Made by a program: the position numbers and the translations under genes
Notes under the pieces: model-generated
Seen by the model: only the letters and a program-made list of their open reading frames with translations
Told to the model about the DNA's origin: nothing
Databases searched by the model: none
Source: Bradyrhizobium lablabi
Lineage (GTDB): Bacteria; Pseudomonadota; Alphaproteobacteria; Rhizobiales; Xanthobacteraceae
Length of the DNA stretch: 64,000 nucleotides
Assembly: GCF_018129385.1 (NCBI RefSeq)
Contig: NZ_JAFCLN010000006.1
Span: 1-64,000 of the forward strand
Reading direction: 5' to 3'
Shown: positions 26,598 to 35,256 of the stretch, piece by piece
Layout: each line of letters starts with the position of its first letter
Numbering within the stretch: the first letter of the stretch is position 1

Positions 26598-27722
26598 TTA
26601 TTTCGGCTGGAAGTTCGGGTGGATGACGGCGCCATCCTTCGTCAGCGCGGTGGCCTTCACCAGCTCGTCGTCCCAGTTCACGGCCAGTGCCTTGTTGGCC
26701 TTGTCGACCATGGTCTCGATGAACGAGAACAGGTTGCGCGCATAGAGACCGGAAGCTGAAGCTGCGACGCGGCCGGCGACATTGGTGTAGCCGACGATCT
26801 TGACGCCATCGATGTCGACCACCTGGCCCGGCTTGGCGCCTTCGACATTGCCGCCGCGTTCGACGGCGAGATCGACCAGCACCGAACCCGGCTTCATGGA
26901 CTTCACCATGTCGGCGCTGACGAGTTTCGGCGCCGGACGGCCAGGGATCAAAGCTGTCGTGATGACGATGTCCTGCTTCTTGACGTGCTCGGCGGTGAGC
27001 GCGGCCTGCTTGGCCTGATACTCCTTGGACATTTCCTTGGCGTAGCCGCCGGCAGTCTGCGCGTTCTTGAATTCCTCGTCCTCGACGGCGAGGAATTTTG
27101 CACCGAGCGATTCCACCTGCTCTTTCGTCGCGGGCCGCACGTCGGTCGCGGTGACGATGGCGCCGAGACGCCGCGCGGTCGCGATCGCTTGCAGGCCGGC
27201 GACGCCGACGCCCATCACGAACACCTTTGCGGCCGGGACAGTGCCGGCCGCGGTCATCATCATCGGAAAGGCGCGGCCAAAGGCTTCAGCGCCCTCGATC
27301 ACCGCGCGATAGCCGGCGAGGTTGGCCTGCGAAGACAACACGTCCATCACCTGCGCGCGCGTGATGCGCGGCATCAATTCCATCGCGAAGGCCGCGACGC
27401 CGGCATCCGCGATCGCCTTCAGCGCGGCCTCGTTGCCGTAGGGATCCATGATCGCGATGACCAGCGCACCACGCTTGTACTGCGAAAGCTCCGACGCCTC
27501 CGGCCGCTTCACCTTGATGATGATGTCGGCATCCTTCAGCGCATCCGCGCTGACGGTGGCGCCGGCGGCCGTGAATTCGGAATCCGGCAGACCAGACTTG
27601 ACGCCCGCGCCCGGCTCGACGGCGACTTCAGCGCCGATCGCCCTGAACTTCTTCACGGTGTCGGGCGAGGCCGCCACCCGCGGCTCGGACGGATCGATTT
27701 CCCTGGCAACGGCAATCTTCAT
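26598..27722 (-). CDS. pntAA: NAD(P) transhydrogenase subunit alpha, soluble part (PntA1)
   Basis: This 374-residue cytosolic protein binds NAD(H). It starts like alanine dehydrogenase relatives ([20 protein letters not shown]) and has the nucleotide-binding [20 protein letters not shown] and the [15 protein letters not shown] segment. It supplies the hydride acceptor or donor site of the proton-pumping transhydrogenase. It is first in the operon. Confidence 0.96.
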   Translation of the reverse strand: MKIAVAREIDPSEPRVAASPDTVKKFRAIGAEVAVEPGAGVKSGLPDSEFTAAGATVSADALKDADIIIKVKRPEASELSQYKRGALVIAIMDPYGNEAALKAIADAGVAAFAMELMPRITRAQVMDVLSSQANLAGYRAVIEGAEAFGRAFPMMMTAAGTVPAAKVFVMGVGVAGLQAIATARRLGAIVTATDVRPATKEQVESLGAKFLAVEDEEFKNAQTAGGYAKEMSKEYQAKQAALTAEHVKKQDIVITTALIPGRPAPKLVSADMVKSMKPGSVLVDLAVERGGNVEGAKPGQVVDIDGVKIVGYTNVAGRVAASASGLYARNLFSFIETMVDKANKALAVNWDDELVKATALTKDGAVIHPNFQPK

Positions 27723-27861
27723 GGGGCCTCCGGCGGCGCACGATTGAGCGCGCGCTCAAAGCTAGCGCTATTTCCGCAAGGATGGATACCGGTTTTGGGA
27801 CCGGAACGGACGGAATTTTCCGAAACACCGCCGTCCCCGGCGGTGCCGACGGGATGAAAGA

Positions 27862-28014
27862 TCAGGTCAGGAAGATCGCCATCAAGGCAAGGATGACGAT
27901 GACGGCACCGGTGCCGTACTTCACCAGCATGATGAAGCCTTCATAGGTCTTCTCATGCGCCTCGTAGTCGTTGCCGTCAGCGGTCGTGTAGGCCACTTCG
28001 CTATGATCTGCCAT
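27862..28014 (-). CDS. aa3-type cytochrome c oxidase subunit IV
   Basis: This 50-residue protein (MADHSEVAYTTADGNDYEAH start) ends in one membrane span (LVKYGTGAVIVILALMAIFL). This is the pattern of the short alphaproteobacterial aa3-oxidase subunit IV. The ATG is at 28014 and TGA at 27862. It is 139 bp upstream of pntAA, in the same direction, so it may share its transcript; the main oxidase genes are not nearby. Confidence 0.82.
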   Translation of the reverse strand: MADHSEVAYTTADGNDYEAHEKTYEGFIMLVKYGTGAVIVILALMAIFLT

Positions 28015-28110
28015 CGGTGTCCCCAGTAGGATCGAATTCTCGGCGAGGAATTAGCGCAATCCCGCTGGCAGGGCAACGGCGCACGGTGCCGTCATACCCT
28101 GCTTATCGGG

Positions 28111-28497
28111 TCATTCGGAAGGCCAATTGTCCCTGATCCAGCGGGTGAGGCCCTCTTCGTTCACCTCGCCTGCCGCAAGAGCCAGAATGATTGCCGCCGC
28201 TTCGGCTTCAGGCACGATGAAGTCGACGCCGTTCACGCCGAGAAATGTGTAGAGCGCCAGCAGCGACGTTCGCTTGTTGCCGTCGACAAACGGATGATTA
28301 CGCGCGATCCCGAACGCGTACGCGGCCGCGAGTTCAGGCAAATCCGCCTGCTCGTAAGCCCATCGGTTCTTCGGACGATCGAGGGCAGACTCGAGCATGC
28401 CCTCGTCGCGCAATCCGCTCGCGCCGCCGTGAATCGTCAGTTGTTCGTCGTGGATGGCAACAACGATCTGGCGGGTGAGCCAAAACGGCTCACTCAT
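28111..28497 (-). CDS. doc: Doc-type toxin (Fic-fold, death on curing)
   Basis: This 128-residue protein has the Fic signature HPFVDGNKRTS from residue 68. Doc proteins phosphorylate elongation factor Tu and stop translation, using this motif with an intact His and Asn/Lys/Arg. It overlaps the upstream antitoxin by four bases (ATGA at 28497-28494), the usual antitoxin-first order. The 120 bp downstream carries no gene. Confidence 0.9.
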   Translation of the reverse strand: MSEPFWLTRQIVVAIHDEQLTIHGGASGLRDEGMLESALDRPKNRWAYEQADLPELAAAYAFGIARNHPFVDGNKRTSLLALYTFLGVNGVDFIVPEAEAAAIILALAAGEVNEEGLTRWIRDNWPSE

Positions 28498-28754
28498 TTG
28501 GCAAGTTCGGCCAGCGCGTTGTGATACCGCTTCATGCCGCGCCGTGCGATCTCCATCGCCTTTTCGAAATCAGGATCGTGCGGCGTCAGGGTAAAGCCTC
28601 CCCCGGGCTGTTCCATCAGAAAGAGTTTGTCGCCTTCCTTCAGGTTGAAGCGCGCAGCCGTATCCTTCGGCAAAATGAAGCCGATTGAGTTGCCGATTTT
28701 ACGCACCTGAAGGGCGTTGGAGTCGGCGCGAAGGTCTTTCGGGTTCTCATTCAT
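28494..28754 (-). CDS. AbrB/SpoVT-type antitoxin
   Basis: This 86-residue protein (MNENPKDLRADSN start) has an AbrB-like swapped-hairpin DNA-binding domain (QVRKIGNSIGFILPKDTAARFNLKEGD). The C terminus (DFEKAMEIARRGMKRYHNALAELAK) should bind the toxin. The ATG at 28754 is chosen because the next upstream start lies upstream of the operator; ggag is 8 bp before it. It should repress its own promoter. Confidence 0.87.
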   Translation of the reverse strand: MNENPKDLRADSNALQVRKIGNSIGFILPKDTAARFNLKEGDKLFLMEQPGGGFTLTPHDPDFEKAMEIARRGMKRYHNALAELAK

Positions 28755-28766
28755 GGCGAAGGCTCC

Positions 28767-28785
28767 GTTATACAAAATGTATAAC
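28767..28785. promoter_or_regulatory. Perfect palindromic operator of the antitoxin-toxin operon
   Basis: gttataca (28767-28774) and tgtataac (28778-28785) are perfect 8-bp inverted arms separated by aaa, 12 bp before the antitoxin start. It is the likely binding site of the AbrB-type antitoxin, and the AT-rich sequence could overlap the -10 region of the operon promoter. Confidence 0.82.
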
Positions 28786-28843
28786 ACAGCCATTCGGCGC
28801 GTTCAACAATTGTTTTACGCCAAAGACCAACCGGCCATCCGAA

Positions 28844-29431
28844 CTAGCCCAGCACAAAATCAAAACGGCCGGCGAGCCAACCCTCATTCTTGGCGGTTCG
28901 CACCAGCAATTCGGTGCGAAACAGGCCGTCGGACCGGTTCTTCGCCTCGCCGGGGAAATAAAGCTGGGTGGTGAGCACGCGGCCGCCGCGCGGCTGCACC
29001 TTCACATGGATGTGGCGGGTACGGCCGACATAGGCGCCCGGCACGACAGTTCGCAGCCGGAAGCGCCCTTCTGCGTCAGTGAATTGATGGCCACGCAGGC
29101 GGAAGCCGGAATTGTCATACCGGCCCTTGTCGTCGGCCTGCCAGAAATCCAACAGCGCGCCCGCGATCGGCTTGCAGCCGCGCGTGAGCACGAACCCAGC
29201 CAATTCGATCGGCTGCCCGGCCATCCCGGCTTCAAGCAATTCGATCCGCTCCGGCGAGGACGGCTTGAAGAACGGCCCTTCGGTCTGAGCCAGGGTCGGC
29301 TCGTCGCCATCGTGGCAAGCGGGCGTCGGGGGCAACGTCGCTTGCGCGACACCGCTGCCGATTCCAAGCAGCGAGCCGGCGGCGAGAGCGCCAGCTCCGA
29401 GTACGAGGCGTCGCGTCGGCGTGTCGATCAT
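28844..29431 (-). CDS. Intradiol ring-cleavage dioxygenase with Tat-like signal
   Basis: This 195-residue protein starts with a twin-arginine-like leader (TRRLVLGAGALAAGS) that would send it to the periplasm. It has the protocatechuate 3,4-dioxygenase fold with likely non-haem Fe(III) ligands: Tyr in KGRYDNSGF, Tyr in PGAYVGR and His-x-His in RTRHIHVKV. Relatives are annotated as exported intradiol dioxygenases with poorly known substrates. It begins 27 bp after the pepF stop in the same direction. Confidence 0.86.
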   Translation of the reverse strand: MIDTPTRRLVLGAGALAAGSLLGIGSGVAQATLPPTPACHDGDEPTLAQTEGPFFKPSSPERIELLEAGMAGQPIELAGFVLTRGCKPIAGALLDFWQADDKGRYDNSGFRLRGHQFTDAEGRFRLRTVVPGAYVGRTRHIHVKVQPRGGRVLTTQLYFPGEAKNRSDGLFRTELLVRTAKNEGWLAGRFDFVLG

Positions 29432-29458
29432 GAGTCCTCCACTCTTGCAGCGGAGGCG

Positions 29459-31324
29459 TCAGCCCATCGTCTCCAGTTCGTCGATCATTCCGGCAATCAC
29501 GGATAGTCCGCCGTCCCAGAATTTGGGATCCTTGGCGTCGAGCCCGAACGGTTTGAGCAGCTCGGAATAATGCTTGGTGCCGCCGGCCGCGAGCATTTCG
29601 AGATAACGCTCGGCAAAGCCTTCCGATGCATGCTCGTAGACAGCGTAGAGCGAGTTCACCAGACAATCGCCGAACGCGTAGGCGTAGACGTAGAACGGCG
29701 AATGGATGAAGTGCGGAATGTACATCCAGAAATTTTCGTAGCCGGGGCGGATGTCGATCGCATCGCCCAGGCTCTCGCCCTGCACACTGAGCCAGACCTC
29801 GCCGAGGCGCTGCGCCGTAAGCTCGCCATTCCTGCGCTCGGTATGGACGGCGCGCTCGAAGGTGTAGAACGCGATCTGCCGCACCACCGTGTTGATCATA
29901 TCCTCGACCTTGCCCGCCAGCAGCGCCTGGCGCTGCCTGGCGTTCCTGGTCTCCGACAACAGCCGCTTGAACGTCAGCATTTCGCCGAACACACTTGCCG
30001 TTTCCGCCAGCGTCAGCGGCGTCGGCGCCATCAGCGCGCCGTTCTTCGCGGCGAGCACCTGATGCACGCCATGGCCGAGCTCATGGGCGAGCGTCATGAC
30101 ATCGCGCGGCTTGCCCTGGTAGTTCATCAGCACATAGGGGTGCGCGGACGGCGTGGTCGGATGCGAGAACGCGCCCGGCGCCTTGCCCGGCCGCACCGGC
30201 GCGTCGATCCAGCGATCGGTGAAGAAGCGCTCGGCGATCGAGGCCATCTCGGTGGAAAAGCCGCGATAGGCCGTCAGCACCATCTTCTGCGCTTCCGGCC
30301 AGGCGATGGTACCGGTAGCCGCAAACGGCAGCGGCGCGTTGCGGTCCCAATGCGCCAGCTTCTTCTTTTTGAACCAACCGGCCTTCAGCCGGTAATAGCG
30401 GTGCGACAGCTTTGGATACGCCGCGCGCACGGAAGCGACCAGCGCATCCACCACCTCGCGCTCGACGCGGTTGTTGAGATGGCGCGAGTCGGCGACATCC
30501 TGGAAGCCGCGCCAGCGGTCGGAAATCTCCTTGTCCTTTGCCAGCGTATTGGTGATCAGCGCAAAGGTACGCTCATTGGCCTTGAAGGTCTTTGCCAGCG
30601 CCTCGGCCGCCGCCTTACGCTTGGCACCGTCGCGGTCCTGCAAAAAATTCAGCGTCGGCTCGATCGCCAGCTCCTTGGCCCCGACCTTGAAGCGCAGGCT
30701 AGAGATGGTCTGGTCGAACAGCCGATTCCAGGCGGCGTAACCGCTCTGGGATTTTTCGTGGAAGAGCTGCTCGACGCGATCTTCAAGCTGGTACGGCTTG
30801 TCCTTGCGCAGGTCCTCGATCCAGGGACGGTAATGGCCGAGCTCGGGCGTGCCCATCGCACGCTCCATCACGTCATCGTCGACACGGTTGAGCTCGAGTC
30901 CGAAAAACAGCAGATGCGTTGAAGCCGCCGTCAGCCGCTCTGACACGTCGCCGTAAAATTTGGAGATCGCGGGATTGACGTTGTCGCCAGCATGAACGAG
31001 GCCGGCATAGGAGCCGAGACGGCCGGCGAGATCATCGATCGCCTCATAGCGCCGCACGGCTTCTGCCAGCCAGCGTCCGCCGTCCTCCCTGGCGGTGAAC
31101 TCGGCGAGCTTGCCCTTGTAATCCGTCTCGAATGCGATGCTGTCCGCATCCATCTTTTGCAGGTCGCGGGCAATTTCCGGCGCGTCGATGCCGGAGTAGA
31201 GATCGGCGAGATTCCATTCCGGCAGCTTGCCGGTCTTTGATATGGCCGCCCCGGATTTGGCCGCAGCCGTCTTGCCGATTGCGGGCTTGCGGGACGTTTT
31301 GGCGGCGCGTGATTTCGCGGTCAT
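29459..31324 (-). CDS. pepF: Oligoendopeptidase F family M3 metallopeptidase
   Basis: This 621-residue cytosolic zinc peptidase has the M3 catalytic motif HELGH in LAHELGHGVHQVLA, followed by an E in LAETASVFGEML as the third ligand. The C-terminal SHARP features of M3 are present (RPGYENFWMYIPHFIHSPFYVYAYAFGD). A Lys/Ala/Ser-rich N-terminal extension of about 30 residues precedes the fold. It should cut short peptides. It is followed by the dioxygenase gene. Confidence 0.93.
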   Translation of the reverse strand: MTAKSRAAKTSRKPAIGKTAAAKSGAAISKTGKLPEWNLADLYSGIDAPEIARDLQKMDADSIAFETDYKGKLAEFTAREDGGRWLAEAVRRYEAIDDLAGRLGSYAGLVHAGDNVNPAISKFYGDVSERLTAASTHLLFFGLELNRVDDDVMERAMGTPELGHYRPWIEDLRKDKPYQLEDRVEQLFHEKSQSGYAAWNRLFDQTISSLRFKVGAKELAIEPTLNFLQDRDGAKRKAAAEALAKTFKANERTFALITNTLAKDKEISDRWRGFQDVADSRHLNNRVEREVVDALVASVRAAYPKLSHRYYRLKAGWFKKKKLAHWDRNAPLPFAATGTIAWPEAQKMVLTAYRGFSTEMASIAERFFTDRWIDAPVRPGKAPGAFSHPTTPSAHPYVLMNYQGKPRDVMTLAHELGHGVHQVLAAKNGALMAPTPLTLAETASVFGEMLTFKRLLSETRNARQRQALLAGKVEDMINTVVRQIAFYTFERAVHTERRNGELTAQRLGEVWLSVQGESLGDAIDIRPGYENFWMYIPHFIHSPFYVYAYAFGDCLVNSLYAVYEHASEGFAERYLEMLAAGGTKHYSELLKPFGLDAKDPKFWDGGLSVIAGMIDELETMG

Positions 31325-31378
31325 GACACTTTTCGAAATTTGCGTGACGATGATTTGAAGGATCGGAAAACCTGGCGA

Positions 31379-31822
31379 TCAGGCGAGAGCGGCAAGCTGC
31401 GGCGCGACCTGGACCAGCAGTTCCTCACCTTCCACGAGCAGCGGCTCGAACTTTTCCTGGAACGTACTTCGGATCGCAAACCACGCCATGATCGCGCGCA
31501 CCATCACGCGCGATGCAGGCGAGAGCGCGGCCTTCGCGTGCAGCACGACGAGATCGAGATTACGATGCTCGAACAGCAGCCGGCCCGCCCCGTCTTCCAG
31601 GACGTAGCGCCCGCCGATCCGCGACACGCACAGCTCGCAGACCTGTTCCGGGAGCGGGCCCAGCAGATAGAACTGCGCATCGCCGTTGTCAGTCACGCCG
31701 GTTTCCCAGGTGCGGCCGGTGACCGGCGCGGTCGCGGCATGCAGGGCCCCAAGCAGCGTGGTGAGCTCCTTTTCGGTCCACACGCCAGTGTCCTGTCTGC
31801 GCTCGAACTCGACCACGCTCAT
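31379..31822 (-). CDS. Conserved protein of unknown function, coupled to an XRE regulator
   Basis: This 147-residue protein (MSVVEFERRQDTGVWTEKEL start) is acidic and mixed alpha-beta, with QFYLLGP, CELCVSRIGGRY and LLFEHRNLDLVVLHAK strands and a helical C terminus. No family name is recognised. Its start overlaps the stop of the XRE regulator gene by four bases (ATGA at 31822-31819), so the pair is translationally coupled. The function may be linked to that regulator. Confidence 0.75.
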   Translation of the reverse strand: MSVVEFERRQDTGVWTEKELTTLLGALHAATAPVTGRTWETGVTDNGDAQFYLLGPLPEQVCELCVSRIGGRYVLEDGAGRLLFEHRNLDLVVLHAKAALSPASRVMVRAIMAWFAIRSTFQEKFEPLLVEGEELLVQVAPQLAALA

Positions 31823-32151
31823 TTGCTTTCCGCTCCAAACAGCAGCCGGTACAGTTCCGGCTCGTAGTACATTAACAGATGCCTAGCGAAGGCGCGCTGT
31901 TCAAGGCCCAGTTGGTCGGCCCAGGCGCCGATCAGTTCGGTCGGAACGCGGCTAAACCCGTTCTCAACCTGCGAAATGAACGTGTAATATTTGAGACCCA
32001 GCCGCGCGGCGAGATCGGCCTGCGACAATTCGGCATCCGCCCGGCGCTGCTTGAGCCAATCCCCGGCCTGTTTCCGCAATTGCTTGGGCTCCGGCGCGTC
32101 CTTGCCCGGCGGCTGTACAGCGAAAACATCTTGATGTTTTGCTCGTTTCAT
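31819..32151 (-). CDS. XRE-family helix-turn-helix regulator
   Basis: This 110-residue protein has a Lys/Pro-rich N terminus and a Cro/C1-type domain (about 36-90): LSQADLAARLGLKYYTFISQ with VENGFSRVP. The C-terminal 25 residues (ARHLLMYYEPELYRLLFG) are helical and may dimerise. It begins at ATG 32151 and heads a unit with the unknown gene at 31379. Autoregulation is likely, but no clear operator was identified in the 98 bp to the next, divergent gene. Confidence 0.85.
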   Translation of the reverse strand: MKRAKHQDVFAVQPPGKDAPEPKQLRKQAGDWLKQRRADAELSQADLAARLGLKYYTFISQVENGFSRVPTELIGAWADQLGLEQRAFARHLLMYYEPELYRLLFGAESK

Positions 32152-32249
32152 GATTACTAAACTATCAGTTATGAATGTCAGGGTGGATAGTGTTCCCTAG
32201 CACAGTCCAGCCCTTCCCTCAGTCCTGCAATGTTGGGGAGGACCAATAT

Positions 32250-32591
32250 TTGGCCTTCACGGACCGCAGCCAGATCGTCCGACCGATTCGGCGGGAAGCC
32301 CCTGTCCGCGGCAAGGAACTGATGGCCGGCATCCTGCTGGCGGCGCTGATCGCGGGACTTGGGATGCGCCATCTCGTATCTCCCGAATTGCTGGCGCCCG
32401 CTGTCGTCACGATGCTGTTTGCGGGTGCCGCGGTAACCGCCGGCTTCGCGCTGCTCTGTCATCGCGGCCAGTTCCGCACCATGTGGTTCGACCTTGCGGG
32501 CAGCCTGACATTCATCGGCGTCGTCATCTCCGTTCTGATCGAACCGGATCAGATCGCCGGGCTCGGCGGCGTTTCGCATCAACCTGAGTAA
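32250..32591 (+). CDS. Small membrane protein of unknown function (TTG start)
   Basis: The TTG at 32250 has a very strong Shine-Dalgarno, ggggagga, at 32235-32242, and gives a 113-residue protein. An ATG at 32322 (89 residues) is the alternative. The product has three hydrophobic segments (about 25-45, 50-70 and 80-105) and no recognised motif. It is divergent from the XRE gene and precedes TerC by 125 bp. Confidence 0.65.
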   Translation: MAFTDRSQIVRPIRREAPVRGKELMAGILLAALIAGLGMRHLVSPELLAPAVVTMLFAGAAVTAGFALLCHRGQFRTMWFDLAGSLTFIGVVISVLIEPDQIAGLGGVSHQPE

Positions 32592-32716
32592 CGGAAGAAA
32601 AATCGCAGCCGCAGCCTGACTGCGGCTCGTTCGCAAATACGCGTCCAAGCCCGGGCCCCTCTGGCAGTTCAAACGAGCTGCGATGTCGGATTGGACCTTA
32701 AAACGGAGTGGCCCGA

Positions 32717-33358
32717 ATGCTGGAGATGATCTCCTCCGAAGCCCTGACAGCACTTTTCCAGGTCGTGATGATCGACCTGGTGCTCGCCGGCGATAACGCG
32801 ATCGTTATCGGCCTTGCCGCCGCCGGGCTTCCCGAAGACCAGCGAAAGAAGGCGATCATCGCGGGCATATTGGCCGCCACCGCGCTGCGCATCGGCTTCG
32901 CCAGCGTCACGGTGCAGCTGCTACAGATCATTGGCCTGCTGCTGGCCGGCGGTGTTCTGCTGCTGTGGGTGTGCTGGAAGATGTGGCGCGAGCTGCGAAC
33001 CCAGCATGCGCACCAGCCGAAATTTCAGGATCTCTCGGCGGCACGCGTGACCACGGCCGATACCATGCCGCCCCAAAAGACGCTGGGTCAGGCGATCTGG
33101 CAGATCACGCTCGCGGACGTATCCATGTCGCTCGACAACGTCCTCGCCGTTGCGGGCGCGGCGCGCGAGCACCCGACGGTCCTGATCTTCGGCCTCGCAC
33201 TTTCGATCGCACTGATGGGGTTTGCGGCCAATTTCATCGCACGCATTCTGGAAAAGCATCGCTGGGTCGCTTACGTCGGCCTCCTGATCATCCTGTATGT
33301 GGCTCTCGACATGTGCTATCGCGGCGCACTGGAGGTGTGGCGAGACGTCAAGGTTTAA
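32717..33358 (+). CDS. TerC-family integral membrane protein (YjbE type)
   Basis: This 213-residue protein has about six membrane spans. Conserved acidic metal-site residues lie in VMIDLVLAGDNAIVIGLAA and ITLADVSMSLDNVLAVAGAA, the two halves of TerC. Known TerC proteins export Mn2+ or support tellurite resistance; the YjbE group lacks a fused CBS domain, as here. The ATG at 32717 has ggag 8 bp upstream. Confidence 0.87.
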   Translation: MLEMISSEALTALFQVVMIDLVLAGDNAIVIGLAAAGLPEDQRKKAIIAGILAATALRIGFASVTVQLLQIIGLLLAGGVLLLWVCWKMWRELRTQHAHQPKFQDLSAARVTTADTMPPQKTLGQAIWQITLADVSMSLDNVLAVAGAAREHPTVLIFGLALSIALMGFAANFIARILEKHRWVAYVGLLIILYVALDMCYRGALEVWRDVKV

Positions 33359-33428
33359 GAGTGCATTAATCGGCATCCGCCACAGTGCCCCGATTCGGGA
33401 CAAAGTTTGCGACTGTGCGGGGAGTGCC

Positions 33429-34910
33429 ATGGCTGCCACCATCTTGATTGCCGACGATGACGCCGTGCAGCGTCGCCTGGTCGAGAACATGGTGCAGAAA
33501 TGCGGTTACGAGGCGCTCGTGACCGATTCCGGCGATGCCGCGATCGCCATGCTGACCGCCCCCGACGCCGCCATCGATGCGCTGGTGCTCGACCTCGTGA
33601 TGCCCGGCCTCGACGGCATGGGCGTGCTGGCCAAAATCCGCGAAGCCGGCCTCAACATTCCCGTGATCGTGCAGACGGCCCATGGCGGCATCGACAATGT
33701 CGTGTCGGCGATGCGCGCGGGCGCGCAGGACTTCGTGGTGAAGCCGGTCGGCTTCGAGCGGTTGCAGGTGTCGCTGCGCAATGCGCTGACCACCTCGGCG
33801 CTGAAGGGCGAATTGCAGCGCATCCGCCACAGCCGCGAAGGCAGGCTGACTTTTTCGGACATCATCACCCGCAGCGAAGCGATGAACGGCGTGTTGCGCA
33901 CCGCGCAGAAGGCGGCCGCCTCCACCATTCCGGTGCTGATCGAAGGCGAATCCGGCGTCGGCAAGGAATTGTTCGCGCGCGCCATCCATGGCAGCGGCGA
34001 GCGCAAGTCAAAGCCGTTCGTCGCGGTCAATTGCGGCGCGATCCCCGACAATCTCGTGGAATCGATCCTGTTCGGCCATGAGAAGGGCGCGTTCACCGGC
34101 GCCACCGAACGCCACATGGGCAAGTTCGTGGAAGCGACCGGCGGCACACTGTTCCTCGACGAGGTCGGCGAACTGCCGCTGGCCGCGCAAGTCAAACTGC
34201 TGCGCGCGCTCCAGGAAGGCACCGTGGAAGCGGTCGGCGGGCGCAAGCCCGTGAAGGTCGATGTCCGCATCATCTCGGCTACCAACCGCAAACTGATCGA
34301 CCTCGTGAAGAACGGCCAGTTCCGCGAGGATTTGTTCTACCGCCTGCACGTGCTGCCGCTGACCATCCCGCCCTTGCGGATGCGGCGGGAGGACATCCCG
34401 CATCTGCTGCGGCATTTCCTGGCGCGCTTTGCCGCCGAGGAGAACCGCGCGATCACCTCGATATCAGGCGAGGCGATGACGCATCTGTCGCAACTCGAAT
34501 GGCCCGGCAACATCCGCCAGCTCGAGAACGCGGTGTACCGCGCCGTCGTCATGAGCGAGGGCGATCAGCTCGGCCTTGCCGACTTCCCGCAAAGCGCGCA
34601 TCCGCACGCCGCGAGCGCCACCCAGCCGGCCGAGCCTCTGGTCGTGGCCCCCACGACGGCGCCCGCCATGGTTTCAGGTAATGAAATACCCATCGCGCCG
34701 CTGTCCGCCGCGGGCAGTCTTTCAATGCTGACCGGCACCGGCGAGGTGCGGCCGCTGGAAGAGATGGAGAACGAGATCATCCGCTTTGCGATCTCGCATT
34801 ATCGGGGCCAGATGTCCGAGGTCGCGCGCCGCCTCAAAATCGGCCGCTCGACACTCTACCGCAAGCTCGACGAAGCAGCGGCCGACGAGACCGGCAACGA
34901 CGCATCCTGA
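33429..34910 (+). CDS. NtrC-family sigma54-dependent response regulator
   Basis: This 493-residue protein has a receiver domain (1-120) with phospho-Asp at 55 (LVLDLVMPGLDG), a sigma54-activating AAA+ domain (about 150-385) with Walker A GESGVGKE, the sigma54-contacting GAFTGA loop and Walker B GTLFLDEVGEL, and a C-terminal Fis-type helix-turn-helix (VARRLKIGRSTLYRKLDEA). The stretch between AAA+ and HTH is long (about 60 residues) and Ala/Pro-rich. The start has gggg-ag upstream at proper spacing. No cognate kinase is adjacent. Confidence 0.93.
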   Translation: MAATILIADDDAVQRRLVENMVQKCGYEALVTDSGDAAIAMLTAPDAAIDALVLDLVMPGLDGMGVLAKIREAGLNIPVIVQTAHGGIDNVVSAMRAGAQDFVVKPVGFERLQVSLRNALTTSALKGELQRIRHSREGRLTFSDIITRSEAMNGVLRTAQKAAASTIPVLIEGESGVGKELFARAIHGSGERKSKPFVAVNCGAIPDNLVESILFGHEKGAFTGATERHMGKFVEATGGTLFLDEVGELPLAAQVKLLRALQEGTVEAVGGRKPVKVDVRIISATNRKLIDLVKNGQFREDLFYRLHVLPLTIPPLRMRREDIPHLLRHFLARFAAEENRAITSISGEAMTHLSQLEWPGNIRQLENAVYRAVVMSEGDQLGLADFPQSAHPHAASATQPAEPLVVAPTTAPAMVSGNEIPIAPLSAAGSLSMLTGTGEVRPLEEMENEIIRFAISHYRGQMSEVARRLKIGRSTLYRKLDEAAADETGNDAS

Positions 34911-35256
34911 GGCGCTCGCGCGATTGTGGCGCGGCAATGGCATATGCCAGAAAAACCAAGGGATAAGTGCCGTCCGGAACCTTCGGACCGTGGCTTGGCG
35001 GTGACAGACAAACGACAGTCAGCGTGGCAAAACCTCGCAATCCGAATGATTAAGGGGTCGTTTGAGGTCAGTTTGTCGTGAGCGCCCTTCTGCCGCGCTG
35101 GCTGCGCGACAGGGGCATATGTATCGTCTGCGTTCGACTCGTTGCGTGCAGGCGTACCGACGTAAAGGACAAGGCGGGCGCGTTCCGCGCAAGCTGTGGC
35201 AAACGATATTCGAGCTGTCTCGCTGCCGGGACAGTTTCGCCCAAGGGGGTGTGACG
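34911..35256. other. Gene-free region before the L,D-transpeptidase gene
   Basis: No coding sequence is supported. A weak hairpin (gtccg/cggac) lies around 34968-34984 and could be a terminator for the preceding regulator gene, although no T-run follows. The second half should carry the promoter of the 35257 gene; no consensus pair stood out. The frame of the transpeptidase is open through part of the region, but the signal peptide indicates that translation starts at 35257. Confidence 0.5.
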
